A stretch of DNA of 64,000 nt from Chromobacterium rhizoryzae (GCF_020544465.1 NZ_CP066126.1:1736001-1800000), one strand, 5' to 3'. Numbered from the stretch's first letter, positions 35,414-44,171 are shown. Notes: generated by a model from the sequence alone, not told the origin. Translations and numbers: made by a program.

Positions 35414-36637
35414 ATGAATGTTTCCCATCCCAAACTGATTTTGCTGACTGTCTGTCTGGTGGCGCTGATGAGCACGGCCGGCGTGGCCATGCCTTATCCC
35501 ATCCTGGCGCCCATCTTCGTGAACTCCGCGCCGGATGCGTTCAACCACTTCCTGGGGCTGCCGCCCAAGCTGCTGTTGGGCGTGGCCCTGGCCGCCAATC
35601 CGCTGGGCATTTTGCTGGGCAGCACCTTGATTGGAGCGTTGTCGGACCGGCTGGGACGGCGGCGGGTGCTGACCGGAACCTTGTTGCTGACCTTTCTGGG
35701 CTATTTGCTGACGGCGTACGCCTTGTGGAGCCGCTGGTATCTGTTGTTCGTGCTGGCGCGTTTCGTTACCGGCCTGACCGAGGGCAATGTGGCGGTGGCG
35801 CGCGCCATCGTGGCGGATCTGCATCCGCAGTTGGACCGCGCGCGTTCCTTCGCCATTCTCAACGCGGTGCTGTACACCGGCTGGCTGGTGGGGCCGCTGA
35901 TCGGCGGTTTGACCTTGCCGCTGGGCGAGGCGGTGCCTTTCCTGCTGGCGGCCGGCGCCATCCTGCTGTGCCTGGGGGTGCTGCTGGCCTTCCTGCCGGA
36001 AACCGGCGAGCGCATGCACCAGGAGCAGTCCTTGCTGCAGGTGATGCGCGGCCAGCACTCTTTTCGTCTGCTGTCGGCGGACCCTTTGCTGGCGCGGCTG
36101 TTCTGGATGCAGCTGGCCTTCGCCGTCGGGGTCAACGCTTTTTACGAGTTCTACCCCTTGTGGCTGGTGGAGTACGCGCAGCTGGACAGCCGCGGCATCG
36201 CGGTGGTGACGGCGCTGATGTGCGTGCTGATGACCTCGGCCAGCGCCTTGCTGGGCAAACTTGGGCATAAACGGGCGCCGCTGGAGCTGGCGCGCATCAA
36301 TGCGGCCTGGGTGGCCCTGGGCCTGCTGGGTTTGAGCTTGCTGGCGGATCTGCCTTGGCCGGGCATAGGCTTGATTGTGTTGTTGGGCGTGCCGCTGGCG
36401 ATTTACAACGCCATCCTGCCCAGCTGGTGTTCGGAGCGCTTCGCCAGCCTGGGGCAGGGCAGCGTGATGGGCCTGCTGACCACGATCTTCTGCGTGGCCA
36501 ATGTGCTGGTGGCCTTGCTGGGCAGCGTGCTGACCATTCTGGACACCCGTCTGGTGCTGGTTCTGGGCGCTTTGACGTGCGGCCTGGCCGCCGCCTGGCT
36601 GCAAGGCGTGATCCGCGAGGCGGAGGAGGTCCGGTGA
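35414..36637 (+). CDS. Major facilitator superfamily transporter (TetA-like)
   Basis: 407 residues from the ATG at 35414 (MNVSHPKLILL); an in-frame ATG at 35372 would begin only 6 bp after the palindrome and is less likely. Twelve hydrophobic helices. The loop 2-3 motif SDRLGRRRVL is the standard MFS motif A, and a TetA/DHA1-like motif C region is seen. Probably a proton-driven exporter; the substrate is unknown. It overlaps the regulator gene by 4 bp (GTGA), so exporter and regulator are one unit. Confidence 0.87.
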   Translation: MNVSHPKLILLTVCLVALMSTAGVAMPYPILAPIFVNSAPDAFNHFLGLPPKLLLGVALAANPLGILLGSTLIGALSDRLGRRRVLTGTLLLTFLGYLLTAYALWSRWYLLFVLARFVTGLTEGNVAVARAIVADLHPQLDRARSFAILNAVLYTGWLVGPLIGGLTLPLGEAVPFLLAAGAILLCLGVLLAFLPETGERMHQEQSLLQVMRGQHSFRLLSADPLLARLFWMQLAFAVGVNAFYEFYPLWLVEYAQLDSRGIAVVTALMCVLMTSASALLGKLGHKRAPLELARINAAWVALGLLGLSLLADLPWPGIGLIVLLGVPLAIYNAILPSWCSERFASLGQGSVMGLLTTIFCVANVLVALLGSVLTILDTRLVLVLGALTCGLAAAWLQGVIREAEEVR

Positions 36638-37272
36638 CCGCGGCGATGAATAGCGCGGATCGGCTGCTGTATCTGCTGAAAACGCGGGGGCCTCAGACGG
36701 CGCAGACGCTGGCGGCGGAATTGGGACTGACCAGCATGGGCGCGCGCAAGCATTTGCTCGCGCTGGAGGAGAAGGGGCTGGCGCGGATGGAGGCCCAGGC
36801 TCAGGGCGTGGGCCGGCCGGCCCAGCTCTGGCGCTTGACCGAGAGCGGCCATGGCCGTTTTCCGGACCGGCACGCGGATTTGACCTTGCAGTTGCTGGAG
36901 CAGGTGAGGGAGCTGTTTGGCGAGTCCGGCCTGGAGAGTTTGATTCAACGGCGAGAGGCGCAGTCGGAGGAGGAATATCGGCTGGCGATGTCCGGTGCGG
37001 ACGGGCTGGGGGAGCGGGTGGCCGCGTTGGCGCGGATACGCAGCCAGGAAGGCTATATGGCGGAGGCGCGCCTGGACGGCGACGGCTGGTTGTTGCTGGA
37101 AAACCATTGCCCGATCTGCGCGGCGGCGCGCCAATGTCAGGGCCTGTGCCGCTCCGAGCTGGCGCTGTTCGCCCGGGTGTTGGGGCCGGGCGCGGAAGTG
37201 CGGCGGCTGGAGCACGCGCTGGAAGACGGCGGGCGGCGCTGCGTGTACCGCATCCATCCCTTGGCGGAGTGA
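36634..37272 (+). CDS. Winged-helix regulator with C-terminal cysteine cluster (SufR/ArsR-like)
   Basis: 212 residues starting with GTG at 36634, inside the exporter stop codon; GGAGGAGG is just upstream. N-terminal winged helix (about 8-70, SADRLLYLLKTRGPQTAQTL). The C-terminal half has Cys159, 162, 168 and 172 (HCPICAAARQCQGLC) plus Cys203, matching the Fe-S ligand region of SufR-type regulators. Probably a repressor sensing oxidants, iron or a thiol-reactive compound through an Fe-S cluster or zinc, controlling the exporter ahead of it. Confidence 0.85.
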   Translation: MTAAMNSADRLLYLLKTRGPQTAQTLAAELGLTSMGARKHLLALEEKGLARMEAQAQGVGRPAQLWRLTESGHGRFPDRHADLTLQLLEQVRELFGESGLESLIQRREAQSEEEYRLAMSGADGLGERVAALARIRSQEGYMAEARLDGDGWLLLENHCPICAAARQCQGLCRSELALFARVLGPGAEVRRLEHALEDGGRRCVYRIHPLAE

Positions 37273-37466
37273 GGCGGCGCGGCGCTTGCTTTTTGAATTC
37301 ATGGACTTGCGAGATCTGATTGTATTTCGCAATGCGGATTTACCGGGATAGTTTTATCAGGTACATTCCGGCGTTTTTCCACGTGGTTGGCGCTTGCCCC
37401 GACGCTGGGCGGCGCCTGTTCGGTTGTCGCTCCCCGTCCTGGGCGAGGCCCTTGCTCAGGACCGTC

Positions 37467-38036
37467 ATGCATTTCACCATTTTCGACACGCCCGTGATCC
37501 GGCCGCTGTTCCGCTGCTTGTCCATCGCCATGCTCAAGCTGAGCGGCTGGAAGCTGCGAGGAGAGTTTCCCAAGCGGGACAAATACGTGCTGATCGGCGC
37601 GCCGCATACCAGCAATTGGGACTTTCCGCTGACGCTGGCCGTGTGTTTCGCCGCGCGGGCCAAGATCTACTGGATGGGCAAGCACACGCTGTTCGCCGGG
37701 CCGATGGGGCCGGTGATGCGCTGGCTGGGCGGCATTCCGGTCAAGCGGCATCAGAATAATTCCCTGGTGCAGCAGATGGTGGAAGTTTACCGGCGTTCGG
37801 ACCGGCTGGTGGTGGCGATTCCGCCCGAGGGCACGCGCAAGGCGGTGTCCGAATGGAAGACCGGCTTTTATCACATCGCCTGCGGCGCGGAGGTGCCGGT
37901 GGCCTTGGCGTACCTGGATTACAGCCGCAAAGAGGCCGGTTTCGGCCCCATATTCACGCCCAGCGGCGATATCGACGCCGATATGCCGCGCATTCGCGCC
38001 TTTTACCGCGACAAGGTGGGCAAGCGTCGGAGCTGA
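37467..38036 (+). CDS. 1-acylglycerol-3-phosphate acyltransferase-like protein
   Basis: 189 residues from the ATG at 37467 (AGGA upstream). The PlsC-family catalytic motif H47TSNWD52 (HxxxxD) and PEGTR (120-124) are present. A short, soluble-looking member of the family, close to the type found in glycerophospholipid or lipid-remodelling contexts. Longer upstream readings lack family similarity. Donor and acceptor are unknown. Confidence 0.87.
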   Translation: MHFTIFDTPVIRPLFRCLSIAMLKLSGWKLRGEFPKRDKYVLIGAPHTSNWDFPLTLAVCFAARAKIYWMGKHTLFAGPMGPVMRWLGGIPVKRHQNNSLVQQMVEVYRRSDRLVVAIPPEGTRKAVSEWKTGFYHIACGAEVPVALAYLDYSRKEAGFGPIFTPSGDIDADMPRIRAFYRDKVGKRRS

Positions 38037-38046
38037 GCCCGACTCC

Positions 38047-38203
38047 CGGAACCGCTTCAATGTCTGCCGCGCTGCAGCGGGATGGATGGAACGGGGCCTT
38101 GAAAACCGTTTCGAAAGGCTCATGCGTCATGAGTCCATTCCGCTTTCTCAGTGGCTTTCGCCTTGTCTCGCTTTTGCTCGCGAGACTTTGAACGGGCTCT
38201 CAG
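38047..38203 (+). repeat. Dispersed intergenic repeat, longest copy
   Basis: About 157 bp that ends at the stop codon of the minus-strand lipoprotein gene. Contains CGCTTCAATGTCTGCCGCGCT, GAAAGGCTCATGCGTCATGA, CTTTCTC, GCCTTGTCTCGCTTTTGCTCG and the end TTTGAACGGGCTC. Internal inverted repeats (GTCTCGC/GCGAGAC, CTCATG/CATGAG) would fold RNA into several hairpins. Related copies: 6136, 14404, 29566 and 44172, possibly 5281. Confidence 0.75.
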
Positions 38204-38934
38204 GGCGCCGCGGCCTGGGCGACGGCGCTGACCGGCAGAAACTGCAGGAAGGGGCCGGCGATCAGCGATTGACCGAAGTCTATGGCGCTGCGGCGCAGTT
38301 TCTCGTCCGACAATTCCGCCAGCAAATCCAGCCTGGCCATCATTTTGCCGAACTCCCGCTCGAAGGACAGATTGCGCACGCTGCCGATTTCATTGGATAG
38401 CAAGACCGGCGCGCCGCTGAGCTGGCGGTTGTTCAGCATCCAGGCCGCCACTTCCAGATTGTGCGAGGCGTTGGCCAGCTGCTGCGCGTCCAGCCCATGC
38501 ACCAGGAACAGCTCGGTGCGTCCGCCGTAGGCATCCACCAGCATGGAGCCCATGCCGTAAATCAAGGCGCCGGCCCGGTCGCCGCCAAAGCCGGGGTCGA
38601 AGGCCGCGCTCATCGCCGCGATCGAGCGCTGGCCGCTCAAGGCCGGCAGCGGGGCGTTGTTGCGGATGGAGCTCATGACCTGGCGCATCGCGGCCGGGTA
38701 ATCGGCCGCGCCGGTCTTGCGCCATTCTCTGGGATTGCGCTTGTACAGTTTTTCCAGCAGGGTTTGCAAGCTGGCAAGATTGTCGCGCATGGCCAGGTTG
38801 GCCATGCGATTGGCGCTGCTCTGCCCCAGCTCGTTGCCGCGAAAGTCGTCGCCGGCGACGGGCTTCTGCACCGGGGTGAAAGCGCAAGCGCTCAACAATA
38901 GCGCGACGAGCGGCAGCAAGGGCCTGAGCGACAT
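38200..38934 (-). CDS. Putative lipoprotein of unknown function
   Basis: 244 residues from the ATG at 38934. Signal peptide with lipobox LSAC (Cys17). The mature part is mostly helical with segments FGGDRAGALIYGMGSMLVDAYGG and SHNLEVAAWMLNNR; I do not recognise the family. Lipidated, so anchored in a membrane facing the periplasm. Its stop codon lies inside the end of the dispersed repeat. Convergent with the acyltransferase. Confidence 0.75.
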   Translation of the reverse strand: MSLRPLLPLVALLLSACAFTPVQKPVAGDDFRGNELGQSSANRMANLAMRDNLASLQTLLEKLYKRNPREWRKTGAADYPAAMRQVMSSIRNNAPLPALSGQRSIAAMSAAFDPGFGGDRAGALIYGMGSMLVDAYGGRTELFLVHGLDAQQLANASHNLEVAAWMLNNRQLSGAPVLLSNEIGSVRNLSFEREFGKMMARLDLLAELSDEKLRRSAIDFGQSLIAGPFLQFLPVSAVAQAAAP

Positions 38935-39015
38935 GGGGGCTGAACTCCAAGAAGGTGGAATGCCCGTGGTGTACCACGCCCGCGACGGGCTTGGCAATGC
39001 GTGGCGAGCCCGCGC

Positions 39016-39576
39016 TTACGGCGTTTTGCCGGCGAACAGCGCTTTCCAGCCGTCCAGGCCCAGCTGTTTCAGCGTTTCGATATTCTTTTCATAGATGGCT
39101 TCCGCCTGCGGGAAGGCTTCCACCGCGCGGCCTATGCTGGCTTCGCGCAGCAGGTGCAGCGTGGGGTAGGGCGCGCGATTGGTGTAGTTCTCGATATCGT
39201 TGATGCCGGTGCCATCGAACTGGAACTTGGGGTGGAAGCTGGCCACTTGCAGCTCGCCGTCCAGTCCCATGTCTTCGACGATGGCGTCGGCGATGTCGAG
39301 GAAGTCGTTGAAATCCAGGAAGCGTTGCAGCGCGCGAGGGTGGATCAGCAAGGTGGTGTCGATCTCGTCCGGGCTGCTGTCGGCCAGCAGGCGCAGTTCG
39401 GAGGCGAGCTCTTGCGCCAACTGATCCGGCTGGGCGGCGTCGCTGACCACGTAGCGCACCTGGTTCTTCACGTAGACGCTCTTGGCGAACGGACAGAGAT
39501 TGAGCCCTATCACCGCTTTTTCCAGCCAGTCGCGGGTGGCGGCGATGATGTGTTCGTGATCGTCGGAGACGGACAT
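39016..39576 (-). CDS. DUF1415 family protein
   Basis: 186 residues, cytoplasmic, with the family segments LNLCPFAKSVY and HPKFQFDGTG...NYTNRAPYPTLHLLRE. A conserved gammaproteobacterial/betaproteobacterial family of unknown function. Start at 39576 with AAGGAA upstream. Separated from the cold-shock gene by a terminator. Confidence 0.9.
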   Translation of the reverse strand: MSVSDDHEHIIAATRDWLEKAVIGLNLCPFAKSVYVKNQVRYVVSDAAQPDQLAQELASELRLLADSSPDEIDTTLLIHPRALQRFLDFNDFLDIADAIVEDMGLDGELQVASFHPKFQFDGTGINDIENYTNRAPYPTLHLLREASIGRAVEAFPQAEAIYEKNIETLKQLGLDGWKALFAGKTP

Positions 39577-39605
39577 GGGAATTCCTTGCGTTGAAGCGTA
39601 AATGC

Positions 39606-39632
39606 AAAAAACCCGGCGCGAGGCCGGGTTTT
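39606..39632 (-). terminator. Rho-independent terminator of the cold-shock gene
   Basis: Stem AAAACCCGGC / GCCGGGTTTT (39608-39617, 39623-39632), loop GCGAG, T-run on the minus strand. Confidence 0.9.
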
Positions 39633-39657
39633 CATCAAGCTGTACTAATCGCGATGA

Positions 39658-39861
39658 TTAGATGGGCTGGATGTTGGAGGCTTGTTTGCCTTTCGGGCCG
39701 TCTACGACGTCAAAGCTAACGCGCTGGTTTTCAGCCAGGGTGCGGAAGCCTTTGGCATTGATCTGGGAGAAGTGAGCGAATACGTCGTCGCCGCCTTCAT
39801 CCGGGGTGATAAAGCCAAAACCTTTGGAGTCGTTGAACCACTTAACGGTACCGGTTGCCAT
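39658..39861 (-). CDS. CspA-family cold-shock RNA chaperone
   Basis: 67 residues, one cold-shock domain: RNP1 KGFGFI (13-18) and RNP2-like VFAHF (27-31). Binds single-stranded nucleic acid. GAGGAA precedes the ATG at 39861. The gap upstream (39862-40101) is long enough for the extended, structured leader usual for csp mRNAs; I did not find a definite promoter or cold box. Confidence 0.95.
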   Translation of the reverse strand: MATGTVKWFNDSKGFGFITPDEGGDDVFAHFSQINAKGFRTLAENQRVSFDVVDGPKGKQASNIQPI

Positions 39862-40101
39862 TTTGTTAATTCCTCAAAACGAGCAGTTGAAATAAAAGGC
39901 ACGAAGTTCAAGGGAAATGGCGACTGAGGTACGGACTTAATGCCACTACGACAACAACACATCCACAACTTGAGCATCCTGCGGCAGGAATAGTGCCTAT
40001 AGTTCCGGGACATGGCAAGCGTTTTCTGCATGGCCGAAAGGGTTTTTATCCTGTTTTTTCAGTATCCCCTGGCATTTCTACCGGGTTTTCTCCATTTGGG
40101 C

Positions 40102-40716
40102 TCAGGCGCCGAAGTAACCGTCCCGCTCCGCGCGGTCCAATTCCACGCGCAACCAGTCCGCCGCCAGCGGACAGCCGTCCTCCACTTTGCCCACCGCCAT
40201 GCTCAGCACTTGTTGCTTGCCGACGCCGTTTTCGCGCCAGCTTTGGCCGCCGGATTGCAGATTGAGCAAGATGGGCATCAATCGGTCTATCGCGCGGGCG
40301 AAACGCGCTTCCGCGCTTTGGCGGGCCTCGAACTCCTGCCACAAGGCCAGCAGCTGCGCGGCCATGGGCTGGGGCAGCAGGCCCAGGATGCGGCGCATCG
40401 CGGCCAGTTCCTCGGCTTCGCGCTCGGCGGCGCCGTCCGCGGCGTAGACGATGGTGTCGCCGGTGTCGATTTCGCCCAGGTCGTGAATCAGCAACATGCG
40501 CACCACCTTGTCGATGTCCACCGGCTCGGCGGCGAAGTCGCGCAGATTGAGGGCGAACAGCGCGATTTGCCAGCTGTGTTCCGCGGAGTTCTCGTAGCGG
40601 TCGACATGGGCGGCCTTGGTTTTGCGCAACACCGTTTTGAGTTTATCCACTTCAATAATGAAGGCGATGTGTTGTTGCAGGGTTTGCAGTGGGTTTTGCA
40701 TGGGAATATCGGACAT
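40102..40716 (-). CDS. HD-domain hydrolase (YfbR-like)
   Basis: 204 residues. HD metal residues in SAEHSWQIALF (His) and LLIHDLGEIDTGD (HD), the pattern of small HD phosphohydrolases such as YfbR 5'-nucleotidases and related proteins. Start at 40716 or Met 6; neither has a strong ribosome site. Divergent from the HPt/HD-GYP gene. Confidence 0.85.
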   Translation of the reverse strand: MSDIPMQNPLQTLQQHIAFIIEVDKLKTVLRKTKAAHVDRYENSAEHSWQIALFALNLRDFAAEPVDIDKVVRMLLIHDLGEIDTGDTIVYAADGAAEREAEELAAMRRILGLLPQPMAAQLLALWQEFEARQSAEARFARAIDRLMPILLNLQSGGQSWRENGVGKQQVLSMAVGKVEDGCPLAADWLRVELDRAERDGYFGA

Positions 40717-40844
40717 AAAGAGCGGACGATGCGCCGGGGGCGCAAATTATGCGCGGCGCGTGGCGGTTTGGAAAGGCCGCTGTCGCACGCTTTGCCGCAT
40801 GCTGCATATACTGGAATGAAGGGCGATTGAAAATGGGAGGGGGC

Positions 40845-41951
40845 ATGGGTAAGCAGGAGCTGACGCTGGAGATTGTGGAGCCGGAGGCGTTTCACGATTT
40901 CATGGAGGTGATGAGCGATTACGCGCCGCAGGTGGAGCACTTGGTTTGCCAGCTGGGTTTCGGCGACACCGACGCCGCTCAGATCGATCAGCTGTTTCGC
41001 TTGCTGCACAGCATCAAGGGCGACGCCAGCATGTGCCAGGTGCGCTTCGTGGTGCCTTTCGTCCACGCCTTGGAAAGCCTGTTGGAGCGGCTGCGCAGCG
41101 GCGAGGTGGTCTACGAGGACTCGATAGGCGATGTGATGCTGTTGGTGATGGACCGCTTGGGTCTGGCGCTGGAGGCGCTGGATAACCACGAACTGCTGGA
41201 CGATCTGCAGCTGCCTTTGCTGATGCGGGCCTTGAACCAGGTGGCGGAGTGCCCGGTAGGCGAGCTGCTGCAGCGTTGTCAGCAATTGGTGGAGCAGATC
41301 ACCGGCATTCCCTTGCACGTGATCGAGTCGGATGCGCCGGCGGACGCCGCCGCGCAGCTGAGCCAGGGCGATCTGGCTTTTTTCCGGCTATTGGCGCTGC
41401 AGTTCGAGCAGCGTCTGCCGCAGTTCCAGGGCCGCACCGAGCGCAATCTGGAATTGGCGCTGGAGGCCAGCCGTCAGGCGCCGGGGATGGTGGACGACAG
41501 GCAGCTAGAAGCGGCGGTGTATATGCACGATATCGGCATGATGCTGTTGCCGGAGTCGTTCTGGTTGAAAGTGGGGCGGATGAGCGAGGCCGAGCGCCTC
41601 CAGATGGCGGAGCATCCGGGTTGGGCTGCGGGCCTCTTGGAGAGGATGCCGGCCTGGGCCGACGCGGCGCGCATGGTGGCCCAGCATCACGAGATGCCGG
41701 ACGGCCGCGGTTATCCGCAGGGCTTGCGCGGCGACGAAATTTGCAGCGGCGCGCGCATCCTGGCCCTGGTGGACGCGTTCGAGGCGGTGACCTTGAAGCA
41801 CGCGCATCGGGGCTTGCGGCATTCGATGATGCGCGCCATCGCCGAGATCAACGCCTCGGAGCGTCAGTTCGATCCCTACTGGCTGGCGCGCTTCAATCAG
41901 GTGATCCGCATGCGGCTGGCGGCCTGCGCCAGACGGCCGCCGGGAGAGTAG
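40845..41951 (+). CDS. HPt - HD-GYP c-di-GMP phosphodiesterase
   Basis: 368 residues from the ATG at 40845 (GGGAGG upstream). The N-terminal histidine-phosphotransfer-like domain has LLHSIKGDAS with His55; the C-terminal HD-GYP has the HD dyad (MHDIG, 228-229) and the full signature HHEMPDGRGYP (281-291). So a predicted active c-di-GMP phosphodiesterase whose input is a phosphorelay rather than a receiver domain. No cognate kinase is next to it. Uncommon domain order (most HD-GYP proteins carry REC, GAF or PAS). Confidence 0.88.
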   Translation: MGKQELTLEIVEPEAFHDFMEVMSDYAPQVEHLVCQLGFGDTDAAQIDQLFRLLHSIKGDASMCQVRFVVPFVHALESLLERLRSGEVVYEDSIGDVMLLVMDRLGLALEALDNHELLDDLQLPLLMRALNQVAECPVGELLQRCQQLVEQITGIPLHVIESDAPADAAAQLSQGDLAFFRLLALQFEQRLPQFQGRTERNLELALEASRQAPGMVDDRQLEAAVYMHDIGMMLLPESFWLKVGRMSEAERLQMAEHPGWAAGLLERMPAWADAARMVAQHHEMPDGRGYPQGLRGDEICSGARILALVDAFEAVTLKHAHRGLRHSMMRAIAEINASERQFDPYWLARFNQVIRMRLAACARRPPGE

Positions 41952-41957
41952 CCGGTG

Positions 41958-42803
41958 TCAGACGCCGTGTTGTTTGAACCATTGCAGCATGCGCCGCCAG
42001 GCGTCGGCGGCGGCGGCGGCGTTGTAAGTCGGGCGGTAGTCGGCGTTGAAGCCGTGGTCGGCCTCCGGGTAGACCACGATTTCGGAGGGCTTGCCGGCGG
42101 CGCGCAGCGCGGCCTTCATCTTGTCCACCGATTCCAGCGGAATGCCCTTGTCCAGGCCGCCGTAAAGCCCGAGCACCGGCGCATGCAGCTGGGCGACGAC
42201 GTCCAGCGGCTGGCGCGGGGTGTTGGCGCCGGCCTCGCCCTGCAGCCGGCCGTACCAGGCGGCGCCGGCCTTGAGCGCCGGATTGTGCGCCGCGTACAGC
42301 CACGCCTGGCGTCCGCCCCAGCAAAAGCCGGTGACGGCCGCGCGCTTGACGTCGCCGCCGTGGCCGCCGGCCCAGGCCAGCGTGGCGTCCAGATCGGCCA
42401 GCACCTGGCTGTCGGGCACCTTGCTGACCAGGCCGCTGAGCAATTCGCCGATGCTGGCGACCTTGCTCGGGTCGCCCTGGCGGAAATAGAGCTCCGGCGC
42501 CACCGCCAGATAGCCGGCCTTGGCCAGCCGCCGGCACAGATCGCGGATATGCTCGTGCACGCCGAAGATTTCCTGCACCACCAGCACCACCGGCAAGGGT
42601 CCGCCGGCCGCGGCGGGCTTGGCCATGTAGCCCGGCATGACGGCCGGCCCGGTCGGGATTTCCACCGCGCCGGCGCTGAGGCCGTCGCCGTCGGTGAGAA
42701 TGGCGCTGGCGGCGATGGGCTGCACCGCCAGCGCGAAGCCCACGCCCACCGCGCTGTTCAAGAAGTCCCTGCGCGAAGCGTCGACGCGTCGATTGCTTGT
42801 CAT
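41958..42803 (-). CDS. Tat-exported dienelactone hydrolase family protein
   Basis: 281 residues from the ATG at 42803 (GGAG upstream). N-terminal twin-arginine signal SRRDFLNSA then a hydrophobic stretch, so periplasmic. Catalytic triad of dienelactone hydrolase type: Cys161 (GFCWGG), Asp218 and His250 (ADHGF). Likely hydrolyses a lactone or ester; the natural substrate is unknown. Convergent with the HPt/HD-GYP gene, 6 bp apart. Confidence 0.9.
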   Translation of the reverse strand: MTSNRRVDASRRDFLNSAVGVGFALAVQPIAASAILTDGDGLSAGAVEIPTGPAVMPGYMAKPAAAGGPLPVVLVVQEIFGVHEHIRDLCRRLAKAGYLAVAPELYFRQGDPSKVASIGELLSGLVSKVPDSQVLADLDATLAWAGGHGGDVKRAAVTGFCWGGRQAWLYAAHNPALKAGAAWYGRLQGEAGANTPRQPLDVVAQLHAPVLGLYGGLDKGIPLESVDKMKAALRAAGKPSEIVVYPEADHGFNADYRPTYNAAAAADAWRRMLQWFKQHGV

Positions 42804-42970
42804 AACGGCATTCTCCAACGAGGCAAGAGGATTGAAGCGACTAGATTAATGTCATCGGCATTGCATGGCAAGCCGGCGCGAGAGCGGGACCGCGGGGGCT
42901 TCCTTAGGCCGATGGAATGCGGCATTATTCACAGCCATTGAAGCATGACTTAACGAAACGTAAATAGATT

Positions 42971-44122
42971 ATGCCGGACTCCTCCAAAGTGAAGTTGCCC
43001 ACCAGCTTCTTGCGCATCGGCCAGCAATTGCCGGTCGACGTGTACGCCAAGAACGGCCTGCTGCTGCTGAAAAAAGGCCATTACGTGCTGACGCCGGAGC
43101 AGCGCGAGCGGCTGGTGACGCTGGCGCACGGCGACAGCGAGGAGGTGGCGGCGCGCTTGGAGCGCGAACAGCTGGAGCGCGCGGCGCAGCGCGAAAAAGA
43201 GGCCGCGGCCCAGGTGCAGCCCAATCCCATCATGGAACTGGGCTTCCAGACCCGCCGCGCCGAGGGCCTGCTATTGCACGGCTTGGCGGTGCCGGGCCTG
43301 GCCGGGCGGCTGGCGGACATGGCGGACGCGTTGATCCGGCTGGCCAGCAAACAGCCGGACGGGGTGCTGGCCAGCGTGTTGCTGACGCCCTATCGCGATA
43401 TCGGCAGCGCCCACAGCGTGCACGTGGCGGCCATCATGGCGGTGCTGGGCCGGCGGCTGGGCATGGAGGAGGCGCGCTTGCAGGCGGTGGTGGGCGCGGC
43501 GCTGAGCATGAATCTGGCGATCACCGGCCTGCTGAATCAATTGTCGCGGCAGCCGACGCCGCCGGACGCCGCGCAGCGCGACGATCTCTACGCCCATCCC
43601 ATCGTTGGCTCCGCCATTTTGCGCGAGGCCGGGGTGGTGGACGAGCACTGGCATCTTCTGGTGCAGACCCATCAGGAGCAGCGCGGCGGCGACGGCTACC
43701 CGCAGGGGCTGCGCGGAGAGGATATCCACCCGGACGCGGCCCTGCTGCACATGGTGGACGTGTTGTGTTCCTGCATCCATCAGCCTCAGCCGGCCTTGCC
43801 GGCGCTGGTGATAGGCAGCTTGTACCGCGGCGAGCTGGGCGATTTCGATCCGCAGCACGCGGCCTTGCTGATCAAGGAGCTGGGCGTGTATCCGCCCGGC
43901 AGCTTCGTCAAACTGGCCAGCAACGAGATAGGCGTGGTCACCCATCGCAGCGACAAGGCCAATGCGCCGCGCGTGGCGGCCTTGCGCAAGCTGGACGGCG
44001 CGCCGTACGCGGACGCGCTGCTGCGCGACACCCGACAGAACGCCTACCGGGTGCTGGAAGCCGTACCGCTCGCGGCGGCGACGGTGAAGCCGGCCTATCT
44101 GGCCAAGCTGTGGCAGAAGTGA
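42971..44122 (+). CDS. Degenerate HD-GYP domain protein
   Basis: 383 residues. N-terminal DUF3391-like part (about 5-60), coiled region (about 55-85), then an HD-GYP fold. The metal HD dyad is replaced (ALSMN near 178-181) and the signature reads HQEQRGGDGYP (234-244) rather than HHExxDGxGYP. Catalysis is therefore unlikely; it may bind c-di-GMP or act as an adaptor. Weak ribosome site. It lies one gene away from the active HPt/HD-GYP protein. Confidence 0.82.
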   Translation: MPDSSKVKLPTSFLRIGQQLPVDVYAKNGLLLLKKGHYVLTPEQRERLVTLAHGDSEEVAARLEREQLERAAQREKEAAAQVQPNPIMELGFQTRRAEGLLLHGLAVPGLAGRLADMADALIRLASKQPDGVLASVLLTPYRDIGSAHSVHVAAIMAVLGRRLGMEEARLQAVVGAALSMNLAITGLLNQLSRQPTPPDAAQRDDLYAHPIVGSAILREAGVVDEHWHLLVQTHQEQRGGDGYPQGLRGEDIHPDAALLHMVDVLCSCIHQPQPALPALVIGSLYRGELGDFDPQHAALLIKELGVYPPGSFVKLASNEIGVVTHRSDKANAPRVAALRKLDGAPYADALLRDTRQNAYRVLEAVPLAAATVKPAYLAKLWQK

Positions 44123-44171
44123 GCGGGTTCGGAACCGGCTCGCGATCTACCGTGCGCGGACGGGCATAATA

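Noticed and set aside
36151..36366. Small minus-strand frame inside the MFS gene
   Set aside because: Lies within conserved transmembrane segments of the MFS gene and has no start signals.
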